This document shows positions 53,799-61,709 of a DNA stretch of 64,000 nucleotides, one piece after another. The translations under genes and the position numbers were made by a program. Numbering within the stretch: the first letter of the stretch is position 1; each line of letters opens with the position of its first letter. Under the pieces are notes generated by a model. That model did not search any database. It was not told the DNA's origin and was given only the letters and a program-made list of their open reading frames with translations. This DNA comes from Tissierella simiarum. Its GTDB lineage: Bacteria > Bacillota > Clostridia > Tissierellales > Tissierellaceae. The stretch is taken from NCBI RefSeq assembly GCF_018917865.1, contig NZ_JAHLPM010000001.1, positions 372,001 through 436,000 on the forward strand, in the 5' to 3' direction.

Positions 53799-55301
53799 TT
53801 AAATCATCTCCTTTTTGGAAATGGCTTCATCTGTATCAAGATATAACAATAATTCTTCTACTTCTGCTGGTACTTCTTTCTTTAACATTTTGTTTATAAG
53901 CCCTAATCCTGTATATATTATAAAGGATGTAAGGATTGGTAAAACTAGACCTAAAGCTGGAGATACCTCTAAACCTAAGTATTTTGTAGCAATGAAAATC
54001 ATGAATCCTCCTATTGTTGATAGAATTGCTGCTCTATTATCTGAGTGCTTAAATCTTGGGAACAATCCACATATTAATGGTATTGCTGTAGGTCCTAGTA
54101 ATGCTGCAAACCAACCTAAAATCAATCCTACTACATCGCCAAATACATCTCTAAATAATGCAACCAATATTGTCAATACAATAAAAATTACTGTAGTAGT
54201 TCTAGCTAAAACTAAAGAGTCTTTACGTTTCTCAAATTTTTCTGATATGGCAGGTAATATATCTCTAGTAATAACAGCAGATATAGTATTTGAATCTGAA
54301 ACTGTCATAGACATAGTGTTAGCAAACATAGCTGCCAATACTAATCCTACCAATCCTGGAGGTAAAAACGTTGTTGTTAATGTAGAATAAAGATCATTTG
54401 CAGGGTTCTCCATTCCTGGAAATAATATAGGTCCTGCCCACATAGGGAAGAATAATATTAAAGGCCATATAAAATATAATATTGCTGATAGTCTAGCAGA
54501 ACGTTTAGCATCCTTACTTTCACTTGTAGCTATAAACTTAACTGCTAAGTTCCAAGTTCCACCTGTGTAACTTAAAAAGTTTATTACTAGCATAGCTGTA
54601 ACGTATAATGGTGTATATGGTCCATTGAATAAATTAGAGTTACCTGGTGGCAGCTGATCCCATATTGTAAAGATAGCAGACGGTCCTCCTAGCTGTTTTA
54701 ATACTGCGAAGAAAAGAACCAATCCTCCTGTAATTTGTACGATAAACTGTGCAAAATCTGTCATTAAGTCTGCAAACATTCCACCAATAGAAGCATAGAA
54801 TAAAGATACAAATCCTGAAATTAAAATACCAAGCCATATAGGTAATCCTGTAAATCCAGACAATAGAATACCTATTGATGCCCACTTTGCTCCAACATCC
54901 AATAATTTAACTATAACTCCAGACCAAGCAGTTAGTTGTTGGGCAGACAGTCCATATCTAAGTTGCATATATTCAGTAGGTGATTGAATATTTAGCTTTT
55001 GTCTTAATCTAGGCCATCTTGGAATTATAGTTATTGAGCCAAGAAATATTGCAATTGAAATCCCTACAGCCCAGAAAATATACAATGTAAATCCATATGT
55101 ATAAGCTATTCCTGCATAAGCAACGAAAACTGCACCACTATAGCCAGACACGTGATGTGATATTCCTGATAGCCACCAAGGTACTTTTCCTCCACCTAGA
55201 AAGAAGTCTGTTGAATCCTTAACTTTATTTTTGGAATACCACCCTATACCAACCATAATAAAGAAAAACAGGGTTATTGCTAAATAGTCTAAAGCATGCA
55301 T
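53799..55301 (-). CDS. Sodium:solute symporter (SSS family)
   Basis: This 500-aa protein with about 13-14 transmembrane segments imports a solute with Na+. Family features are the first helix with YLAITLFFFIMVGIGWYSKNKVKDSTDFFLGGGKVPWWLSGIS, the SGYSGAVFVAYAGIAYTYGF stretch, and the Na2-site-like region near ANTMSMTVSDSNTISAVITRDIL. The ATG at 55301 follows AAAGGGAGG. The genes around it suggest a sugar, sugar acid or amino sugar as the substrate. It stands at the head of the AGE-hydrolase-SIS-uxu part of the operon. Confidence 0.92.
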   Translation of the reverse strand: MHALDYLAITLFFFIMVGIGWYSKNKVKDSTDFFLGGGKVPWWLSGISHHVSGYSGAVFVAYAGIAYTYGFTLYIFWAVGISIAIFLGSITIIPRWPRLRQKLNIQSPTEYMQLRYGLSAQQLTAWSGVIVKLLDVGAKWASIGILLSGFTGLPIWLGILISGFVSLFYASIGGMFADLMTDFAQFIVQITGGLVLFFAVLKQLGGPSAIFTIWDQLPPGNSNLFNGPYTPLYVTAMLVINFLSYTGGTWNLAVKFIATSESKDAKRSARLSAILYFIWPLILFFPMWAGPILFPGMENPANDLYSTLTTTFLPPGLVGLVLAAMFANTMSMTVSDSNTISAVITRDILPAISEKFEKRKDSLVLARTTTVIFIVLTILVALFRDVFGDVVGLILGWFAALLGPTAIPLICGLFPRFKHSDNRAAILSTIGGFMIFIATKYLGLEVSPALGLVLPILTSFIIYTGLGLINKMLKKEVPAEVEELLLYLDTDEAISKKEMI

Positions 55302-55380
55302 ATTAAATCCTCCCTTTATTTATTTATAAGTAAAAGTAAAACTTTGCTTAATTATATTTAAAGCACCTCCTTCGCAATTT

Positions 55381-56559
55381 TTAGTCAACAGTTTTACCTT
55401 TAATTAATACTTTTTCTACATTAATATCTTCATCAAAAAATACTAAGTCTGCTTCTTTTCCTCTTGATATTGTTCCCTTTCTGTTGTCTATTCCCATTAT
55501 TTTAGCTGGTGTAGCCGTTATCATTTTTATGGCTTCAGTTAATGGAACTTGTACATCTTTATACATAACTCGAACTAACATATCGCTAGTTGCAACACTT
55601 CCTGCAAAAGCTGATCTATCTGGTAATTTTGCTACGTTGTCTTCCACAATAACTCTTTGTCCATCTTTTATGCTTCCTAATATATACTCACCTTCAGGCA
55701 TTCCCGCACCTCTCATGGAATCAGTAACTAAGCATATTCGGTCACTGCCTTTTATTTTATATATCAACTGTATTAGTTCAGAAGGTAAATGAGAACCGTC
55801 TGCTATTATCTCTACTGTCATTTCATCTATGAGATAGGTACTCTCTACAACTCCTAAATATCTATATCCATTGATTCTCTTTAACATTGACATTGCAGAA
55901 TAAAAATGAGTCACATGGGTATATCCATTTTCAAAAGCTTTATATACGTCTTCATAAACAGCTGCACTATGAGCTATAGAAGGTAATATATTTCTTTTTC
56001 TAAGTTCAGTTCCTAATTGTAAGGCACCGTCTAATTCAGGAGCAACAGACCATCTTATAATTGCTCCATCTCCAATATTAAGAATCTCTAAATACTCATT
56101 GGGATCAGGATTTTTAATATATCTAGGATCCTGAGCACCTTTCATTTCCATACTAAAATATGGTCCTTCTAAATGTAATCCTAGAAATTCAGGTCCATTG
56201 GAACTTTTTTGTGCTTTCTTAAAAGATTCAATATTTTGGATTAACTCTTCACGAGAACTGGTAAGTGTGGTAGGCACTATAGTAGTGGTTCCATGCTTTA
56301 AATGGGCCAATCCACCTCCAATAAAATCCTCATATCTTCCATCCATAAAATCAAACCCACCGCCGCCATGAGTATGAATATCTATAAATCCTGGTGAAAC
56401 ATATAATCCATTTGCATCTATGATGTTTATCTCATCTTCACTGATTTCCATAGGTTCTTCATGAACATCTAAAATATATCCATCTTTTATGACGACAGTA
56501 GCATTTTCAATAATTCTATAGGGTGTAATAATCTTCCCATTCCTAATAGCAGTAATCAT
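55381..56559 (-). CDS. nagA: N-acetylglucosamine-6-phosphate deacetylase
   Basis: This 392-aa amidohydrolase removes acetate from GlcNAc-6-phosphate. Metal-binding and catalytic motifs are GFIDIHTHGGGGFDF, HLEGPYF, IAHSAA, THFYSAM and the catalytic Asp in CLVTDSMRGAG. The ATG at 56559 follows AAGGAGG. It follows nagB by 17 bases and is about 80 bases before the transporter gene. The glycine and His/Asp set is complete. Confidence 0.94.
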   Translation of the reverse strand: MITAIRNGKIITPYRIIENATVVIKDGYILDVHEEPMEISEDEINIIDANGLYVSPGFIDIHTHGGGGFDFMDGRYEDFIGGGLAHLKHGTTTIVPTTLTSSREELIQNIESFKKAQKSSNGPEFLGLHLEGPYFSMEMKGAQDPRYIKNPDPNEYLEILNIGDGAIIRWSVAPELDGALQLGTELRKRNILPSIAHSAAVYEDVYKAFENGYTHVTHFYSAMSMLKRINGYRYLGVVESTYLIDEMTVEIIADGSHLPSELIQLIYKIKGSDRICLVTDSMRGAGMPEGEYILGSIKDGQRVIVEDNVAKLPDRSAFAGSVATSDMLVRVMYKDVQVPLTEAIKMITATPAKIMGIDNRKGTISRGKEADLVFFDEDINVEKVLIKGKTVD

Positions 56560-56576
56560 GGTAAATCCTCCTTATT

Positions 56577-57344
56577 CTATAAAATATGTTTTGCTGAATC
56601 TGGATCTAAGTAAAGAGTTGCATTATCATGGTTTCTTAAAATAGTAGATGGACAGTCTTCACTTATATCTCCATCTATTGTCCTCTTTACAGCATTTGCT
56701 TTTGTTGCAGCAGGTACCATACAGAAAATTCTTTTAGCACTCATTATCAAAGGAACCGTTACGGTTGCAGCCGTTTTTGGAACTTCTTCTAAGCTATCAA
56801 AACATTTGTCATTTACCTGTTGCTGTCTGCAAGCTTCATCTAATATTACTTCTTTTATTAATAATTTATCTTGAAAGTCTGCTACTCCTGGATCATTAAA
56901 TGCAATATGTCCATTTTCTCCAATTCCAATGAAAGCTACATCTATTGGATTATTTTTAAGTATGGATTCATATCTAGATAATTCTTCTCTAACACCTTTA
57001 ATAAAATCCATAGAATATACGTTTTTAAAAGGTACCTTATTAAATACGTTTTCATTTAGGAAATGTACAAAACGTTGCTTTGAATCTTTCTCTAAACCTA
57101 TATATTCATCAAGATGCATAGCATTAACTCTTGTCCAATCAATAGATTTTTCCTTTGTCAGTTCAAGTAAAAACTCACTTTGAGATGGTGCTGCTGCAAA
57201 GATAACATTAACTTCTTCCTTTTTATCTAGCAATTCTTTTAAGCATTCTATTGCTTCTTTAGCAGCACTACTCCCCATAAATTCTCTTTCTGAATACACT
57301 TTTACATTCATTTTGTCTACCATAAATTCTTTAATTAATGACAT
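56577..57344 (-). CDS. nagB: Glucosamine-6-phosphate deaminase family protein
   Basis: This 255-aa NagB-family enzyme turns glucosamine-6-phosphate to fructose-6-phosphate and ammonia. Motifs are VNAMHLDEYIGL and GIGENGHIAFNDPG with the catalytic His, and the phosphate-binding segment SAKRIFCMVPAATKANAV. The N-terminus differs from classic NagB (AAPSQSEFLLEL instead of PTGSTP), so a related isomerase on another amino sugar is possible. The start is ATG 57344 behind GAGGAGG. It lies directly between lacI and nagA. Confidence 0.85.
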   Translation of the reverse strand: MSLIKEFMVDKMNVKVYSEREFMGSSAAKEAIECLKELLDKKEEVNVIFAAAPSQSEFLLELTKEKSIDWTRVNAMHLDEYIGLEKDSKQRFVHFLNENVFNKVPFKNVYSMDFIKGVREELSRYESILKNNPIDVAFIGIGENGHIAFNDPGVADFQDKLLIKEVILDEACRQQQVNDKCFDSLEEVPKTAATVTVPLIMSAKRIFCMVPAATKANAVKRTIDGDISEDCPSTILRNHDNATLYLDPDSAKHIL

Positions 57345-57370
57345 CAAAATCCTCCTCTATATAATAATTT

Positions 57371-58426
57371 TTATTTAATTGGTGTATTTATAGGAGCTGT
57401 TGACTCTCCTTTTACTAAAACTGGCTGCAAAGAAACTGAAATATTCTTTCTTGTTTTATCCATTACACTTAGATAAAGCATTTCTGCAGCTAACCTGCCC
57501 ATTTCATAAGTACACTGGTCAACAGTAGTTAGTCTTGGACTAATAACTTCTAGAATATCTATATTGTCAAACCCTACTATTGAAACTTCTTCTGGTACTT
57601 TTATTCCATGGAACTTTAGTTCTTTTAATACCTTTAGAGCTATTACATCGTTAATGCAGAAAATAGCAGTTGGTCTATCTTTTAACCGCAATAATTCTTT
57701 TGTGTAATATTCATTATCAGTATGATCCAAACCAGTGTTTTCAGATTTCTCCACTAGCTCTGGAAATGTAAATATTAATGATTCTTCTACTTTTATATTG
57801 TGAGATACTAAACAGTCCTTATATCCTTCAAATATTTTCTTTCTACTATGTCTAGTTAGATATGGACTAATAAAGGCTATTCTTCTATGTCCAAGATCAA
57901 TTAAATGCTTCGTTGCGAGATACCCGCCTTCTCTATAATCAAAAGAAACTTTATTACAATCTATATCTACTATTTGATCGAAAGAAACTACTGATGCACC
58001 TGTATAACGAATGTTATTTATATGATCTACTGAACTTGCAACTGAAGAAATAATAATACCTTTTATCTTTTTTTGTATTAAAGATTCTACATAATATTTT
58101 TCAAGGTTTTCATCTCCGTTTGAATTGCATAATAAAACTCTCATCTTATTTTCTGCTGCAAATCTTTCTACAGCCAGCACCAGTGTAGAATAATATGGAT
58201 TACTTAAATTAGGTACTATAACACCAATTTCTGATAATCTTGATTTAGTCACATATTTTGAACTAGAAGGTCTATATTCCAATTCTTCAGCAACATCTAA
58301 AACGAGTTTCTTTGTATCGTCACTTATTGGATAATTAGCCCCACTCAATACTCTTGAAACTGTTGCAGGGGATACGTTTGCAGTATTAGCAATATCATAT
58401 ATTGTAGGTCTTTTAACCCTAGTCAT
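57371..58426 (-). CDS. LacI-family transcriptional regulator
   Basis: This 351-aa repressor has an N-terminal LacI HTH (PTIYDIANTANVSPATVSRVLSG) and a periplasmic-binding-protein-like sensor domain. The start is ATG 58426 behind TAGGAGGG; the frame is open nine codons upstream without a ribosome site. It is the first gene of the lacI-nagB-nagA-transporter unit and lies after the TRAP operon terminator. The duplicated 60-bp element in front is the best candidate operator. The inducer is probably a sugar phosphate or sugar acid of the pathway. Confidence 0.93.
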   Translation of the reverse strand: MTRVKRPTIYDIANTANVSPATVSRVLSGANYPISDDTKKLVLDVAEELEYRPSSSKYVTKSRLSEIGVIVPNLSNPYYSTLVLAVERFAAENKMRVLLCNSNGDENLEKYYVESLIQKKIKGIIISSVASSVDHINNIRYTGASVVSFDQIVDIDCNKVSFDYREGGYLATKHLIDLGHRRIAFISPYLTRHSRKKIFEGYKDCLVSHNIKVEESLIFTFPELVEKSENTGLDHTDNEYYTKELLRLKDRPTAIFCINDVIALKVLKELKFHGIKVPEEVSIVGFDNIDILEVISPRLTTVDQCTYEMGRLAAEMLYLSVMDKTRKNISVSLQPVLVKGESTAPINTPIK

Positions 58427-58458
58427 CTTATCCCTCCTATTTTCCTTCCACATAATAT

Positions 58459-58518
58459 TTATTTGTTTCTGTTTGTTTCCCTTTCTGTTTCTTTAAATTT
58501 CTTAATTTAATTATATTT
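58459..58518. repeat. Repeat A of a duplicated regulatory element
   Basis: This 60-base element is about 88 percent identical to 58651-58710, including 25 identical bases at the start. The minus strand shows GAAAC units spaced 10-12 bases apart and a TATAAT-like end at about 58513. It lies about 33 bases before the lacI start and is a likely LacI-type operator and promoter region. Confidence 0.65.
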
Positions 58519-58620
58519 CTTATTTTTCAAAATCTATATATAAAGCAATTTTCCTATTTATGGCATTAATTCTTATATTTTTTCAGAATGTTACTTAAAA
58601 AAGTAATCAATAGATAATAA

Positions 58621-58650
58621 AAAGACATAGTTTCTCTTCACTATGTCTTT
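58621..58650 (-). terminator. Terminator between the two repeat copies
   Basis: AAAGACATAG and CTATGTCTTT flank a ten-base loop, with TTTTTATT following on the minus strand. It lies between the two copies of the 60-bp element, so it would stop a transcript started in the upstream copy before lacI. Confidence 0.75.
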
Positions 58651-58710
58651 TTATTTGTTTCTGTTTGTTTCCCTTCTTGTTTCTTTTTATTTCTTAATTA
58701 TTTTATATTT
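58651..58710. repeat. Repeat B of a duplicated regulatory element
   Basis: This is the second copy of the 60-base element at 58459-58518, 192 bases away in direct orientation and directly next to the terminator at 58621-58650. Between the copies (58519-58620) there is no gene that I can support. Confidence 0.65.
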
Positions 58711-58776
58711 ATAACTAAAATCTTTCTAAACCATTGTTTTAAGCTTCAATTACATAATTTATTTTCTATAAATAAA

Positions 58777-58804
58777 AAACCGCTCACATTGAAGTAAGCG
58801 GTTT
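58777..58804 (-). terminator. Terminator of the TRAP transporter operon
   Basis: AAACCGCT and AGCGGTTT pair across a 12-base loop, with TTTTTT following on the minus strand, ten bases after the dctM stop. Confidence 0.88.
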
Positions 58805-58814
58805 ATATTACAAT

Positions 58815-60071
58815 CTACTTTATTAACATTAATGACAATTGTGGTACAAACGTAATAATCAATAAATCTATAATCAATAACAGAATAAATGGTATACTTC
58901 CACTTATTACATCTGATAAAGATGATTTACTTATACCCGAAGCTACAAACAAGTTCAACCCAAAGGGTGGAGTTAACATTCCAATTGATAAATTGACAAT
59001 CATAATAACCCCAAAATGAATTGGGCTAATACCTATATTCATAACAATAGGAATAAATAAAGGTGTTAAAATAAGTACAGCAGCACTTGAGTCCATAATC
59101 ATACCTACAAATAATAATATAACGTTAATTGCAAGTAAAATCAAAATAGGAGAACTTTCAAACTTTAGGACACTTTCAGCAACTTTTAAGGGAACCTGTT
59201 GGAAAGTTAAATACCAACTAAATATCTTTGAGTTTGCGATAACAAACATTATCATAGCAGAAGTTATTACAGACCTTCTGGAAATAGCAAGTACATCTTT
59301 AAAATCTATCTCCTTGTATATAAAAATAGAAATAACCAAGCTATATACTATAGAAACTGCCGCTGCTTCTGTAGGAGTTGCAATTCCTAAGTAAATACCA
59401 CCTAGAATAATAATCGGCATTAATATACTAAAAAAAGCTTCACCAAAGGAAGTTATTACCTCTTTAAATGTTGGAAAATCTGATTTCTCATGTTTTTTAA
59501 CTCTAGAATAAATATAACTATATACAATTAAAGTTAATCCAATAAAAATTCCAGGTATTATAGCAGCAATAAATAAATCACTTATGGACTGTTCTGAGAC
59601 AACACCATAGGACATCATTGTGATGCTTGGTGGAATAACTATTCCAAGGGACCCAGCAGCGCATAATAGGCCTACTGTAAACTTACGATCATATTTATTT
59701 TCAACTAAATTTGGAATCATTACTCCTCCTACACCAGCTACCGTAGCAGGACTAGAACCAGATAATGCAGCAAAAAACATAGAAGAAATTACTGCAGTAA
59801 TGGGCAATCCGCCAGTTATCCAACCAAATAATTTATTAGCAAAGTTTATTAACCTCTTTGAAGCTCCTCCCTTTAACATAATGTCTCCAGCAAAAATAAA
59901 GAAAGGAATAGCCATTAGACTAAAAGAATCTACTCCTGAAAACATCTTCTGCACAGCAGTATCTAAACCTATACCACTGCTAAGCATTGCTATAATAGAT
60001 GAAAGTCCAGTTGTTATACCTATGGGAACTCCAAGTAAAAGTAATACTATAAAGGATACTAATAATAACAT
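58815..60071 (-). CDS. dctM: TRAP transporter large membrane subunit (DctM)
   Basis: This 418-aa subunit has about 12 hydrophobic segments. It starts MLLLVSFIVLLLLGVPIGITTGLSS and has family motifs GVGGVMIPNLVENKYDR, CAAGSLGIVIPPSITMM and TPPFGLNLFVASGI. It is the Na+-coupled channel of a tripartite carrier. Its ATG shares a base with the dctQ stop (TAATG). It ends the TRAP operon before a strong terminator. The solute is unknown, but the linked uronate genes suggest a sugar acid. Confidence 0.95.
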   Translation of the reverse strand: MLLLVSFIVLLLLGVPIGITTGLSSIIAMLSSGIGLDTAVQKMFSGVDSFSLMAIPFFIFAGDIMLKGGASKRLINFANKLFGWITGGLPITAVISSMFFAALSGSSPATVAGVGGVMIPNLVENKYDRKFTVGLLCAAGSLGIVIPPSITMMSYGVVSEQSISDLFIAAIIPGIFIGLTLIVYSYIYSRVKKHEKSDFPTFKEVITSFGEAFFSILMPIIILGGIYLGIATPTEAAAVSIVYSLVISIFIYKEIDFKDVLAISRRSVITSAMIMFVIANSKIFSWYLTFQQVPLKVAESVLKFESSPILILLAINVILLFVGMIMDSSAAVLILTPLFIPIVMNIGISPIHFGVIMIVNLSIGMLTPPFGLNLFVASGISKSSLSDVISGSIPFILLLIIDLLIITFVPQLSLMLIK

Positions 60072-60574
60072 TATTTCACCTCTCTTTTAATATCATTAAA
60101 TCTAATTAAATCATTGAACTTGTTTTTAAAATTTATTATGTAGCGTATCAACATTAGAAATACTCCAACTGGTACTGAAGCATAAGGTATATAAAGCGGA
60201 ACCTTTACAGATGTAGCCATTGAGCCTATTGCCATAGCATTTTTCAACATATTTATACCAGCTATTATAATGATGATACAAAATATAATATTTATAATAT
60301 CTACTATCATGCCTACCAATATCTTGGCTCTACCAGATATTATGGAAAACAATGCATCCATATTAACATGAGCATTGTCTTTTACTGCCATACTACTACC
60401 AATAAAAATAAACCACGCTATCATCATTCTTGATACTTCTTCTGACCAAGATATTGAATAATTGAATTTATATCTTAATATAACTTGTACAAAAACCAAT
60501 AAAGATGTTATTATCAATAAGCTAGAAGCCACAGCATCCTCTACTTTATTTAATACTTGAAATATTTTTTTCAT
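60071..60574 (-). CDS. dctQ: TRAP transporter small membrane subunit (DctQ)
   Basis: This 167-aa subunit has four transmembrane segments, with SWSEEVSRMMIAWFIFIGSSMAVKDNAHVNMD being the DctQ signature. The start is ATG 60574 behind AGGATGG; an ATG nine bases upstream is too near to that site. It overlaps dctM by one base and is about 90 bases after dctP. It holds the complex of DctM and the binding protein together. Confidence 0.93.
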   Translation of the reverse strand: MKKIFQVLNKVEDAVASSLLIITSLLVFVQVILRYKFNYSISWSEEVSRMMIAWFIFIGSSMAVKDNAHVNMDALFSIISGRAKILVGMIVDIINIIFCIIIIIAGINMLKNAMAIGSMATSVKVPLYIPYASVPVGVFLMLIRYIINFKNKFNDLIRFNDIKREVK

Positions 60575-60665
60575 AAGAACCATCCTATCATTTTATATTG
60601 TAAAAGCATATTGATGTATGAAGGACTAATTCTTTTATTTGTCCTTCATACATTGTTATCACTGA

Positions 60666-61700
60666 TTATTTCGTATATTTCTCTACTAATTCTAATAACT
60701 CTTGTCCATTTTCCATCTTTAAAAATTCATCGTATGCTGCTTGTGTAGCTTCTCTAAATTCTTTTTTTGCAGCATCATCAAATTCGTCAATTATCATACC
60801 TTTATCTTTTATTTCCTTAAGATAATCAGCATCCATTTCCGCAGTCTTTTCCCATTGCCATTCAGTGACTTCCTTGGAAACCTCTTTTACAAGTAATTGC
60901 AAATCTTCTGGTAATGATTGGAATTTATCTTTGTTCATTATAAACACAAATCCCATAAACCCATGATCACTTATAGTTAAATATTTTTGTACCTCATAAA
61001 ATTTTCTAGTGGCTATATTTGCATAGGGATTTTCTTGTCCATCCACAGTTCCCGTTTGTAAAGAGGAATATAAATCACTAAAAGGTACGGAAATTCCACC
61101 TGCATTTATAGCCCTAAATTGTGTAACTAAAAGTGGACTTTGGCTTACACGAATTTTTAAACCATCTAAATCCTTTACACTTTTTATCGGTAATTTTGAA
61201 TTTGTTAATTGTTTAAAACCTCCACCCCAATATCCTAACGAAACCAAACCTTTAGCTTCTAAATATTCATTTAATTTCTCACCAACTTCACCATCTAATG
61301 CTGCAAAAACCTCTTCACTGGTATTAAATAAATATGGTAAATCAAACAACTCAAACTCAGGAACAAAAGATGTAATAGTAGATAAAAATGGAGCATTCAT
61401 ATCTAGTGTTTTAGCTAATATTTGTTCATTAATTTCTTGATCTGTACCCATTTGTGAATCTGGATATATGGTTACCTTAATTCTTCCATTACTTCTCTCT
61501 TCTATCATTTCTTTAAATTTTTCGGCTGCCATTCCTTTTGGTGTTGTTGGTCTAACAACATGGGCAAATTTTAATTCATATACATCCTTTTCAGTCCCAC
61601 TACTGGTCTTTTCAGAGTTTCCGCAAGCAAACAGTGGTAAAGCAAGTGCACATATAATTATTGAAACTAATATTTTCTTAAAAGTTATATTTGATTTCAT
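60666..61700 (-). CDS. dctP: TRAP transporter solute-binding lipoprotein (DctP)
   Basis: This 344-aa DctP-type binding protein has a lipoprotein signal (lipobox LFAC, Cys at about 26), so it is anchored to the outer face of the membrane. The conserved carboxylate-binding arginine is in LDGLKIRVSQSP; TPKGMAAEKFKEMIEERSNGRI is at the N-terminus, and GTVDGQENPYANI is the family motif. The ATG at 61700 follows TAGGAGG. It is encoded nine bases after the FAD oxidoreductase. Uronates are common ligands of such proteins. Confidence 0.95.
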   Translation of the reverse strand: MKSNITFKKILVSIIICALALPLFACGNSEKTSSGTEKDVYELKFAHVVRPTTPKGMAAEKFKEMIEERSNGRIKVTIYPDSQMGTDQEINEQILAKTLDMNAPFLSTITSFVPEFELFDLPYLFNTSEEVFAALDGEVGEKLNEYLEAKGLVSLGYWGGGFKQLTNSKLPIKSVKDLDGLKIRVSQSPLLVTQFRAINAGGISVPFSDLYSSLQTGTVDGQENPYANIATRKFYEVQKYLTISDHGFMGFVFIMNKDKFQSLPEDLQLLVKEVSKEVTEWQWEKTAEMDADYLKEIKDKGMIIDEFDDAAKKEFREATQAAYDEFLKMENGQELLELVEKYTK

Positions 61701-61709
61701 ATTTTCCTC

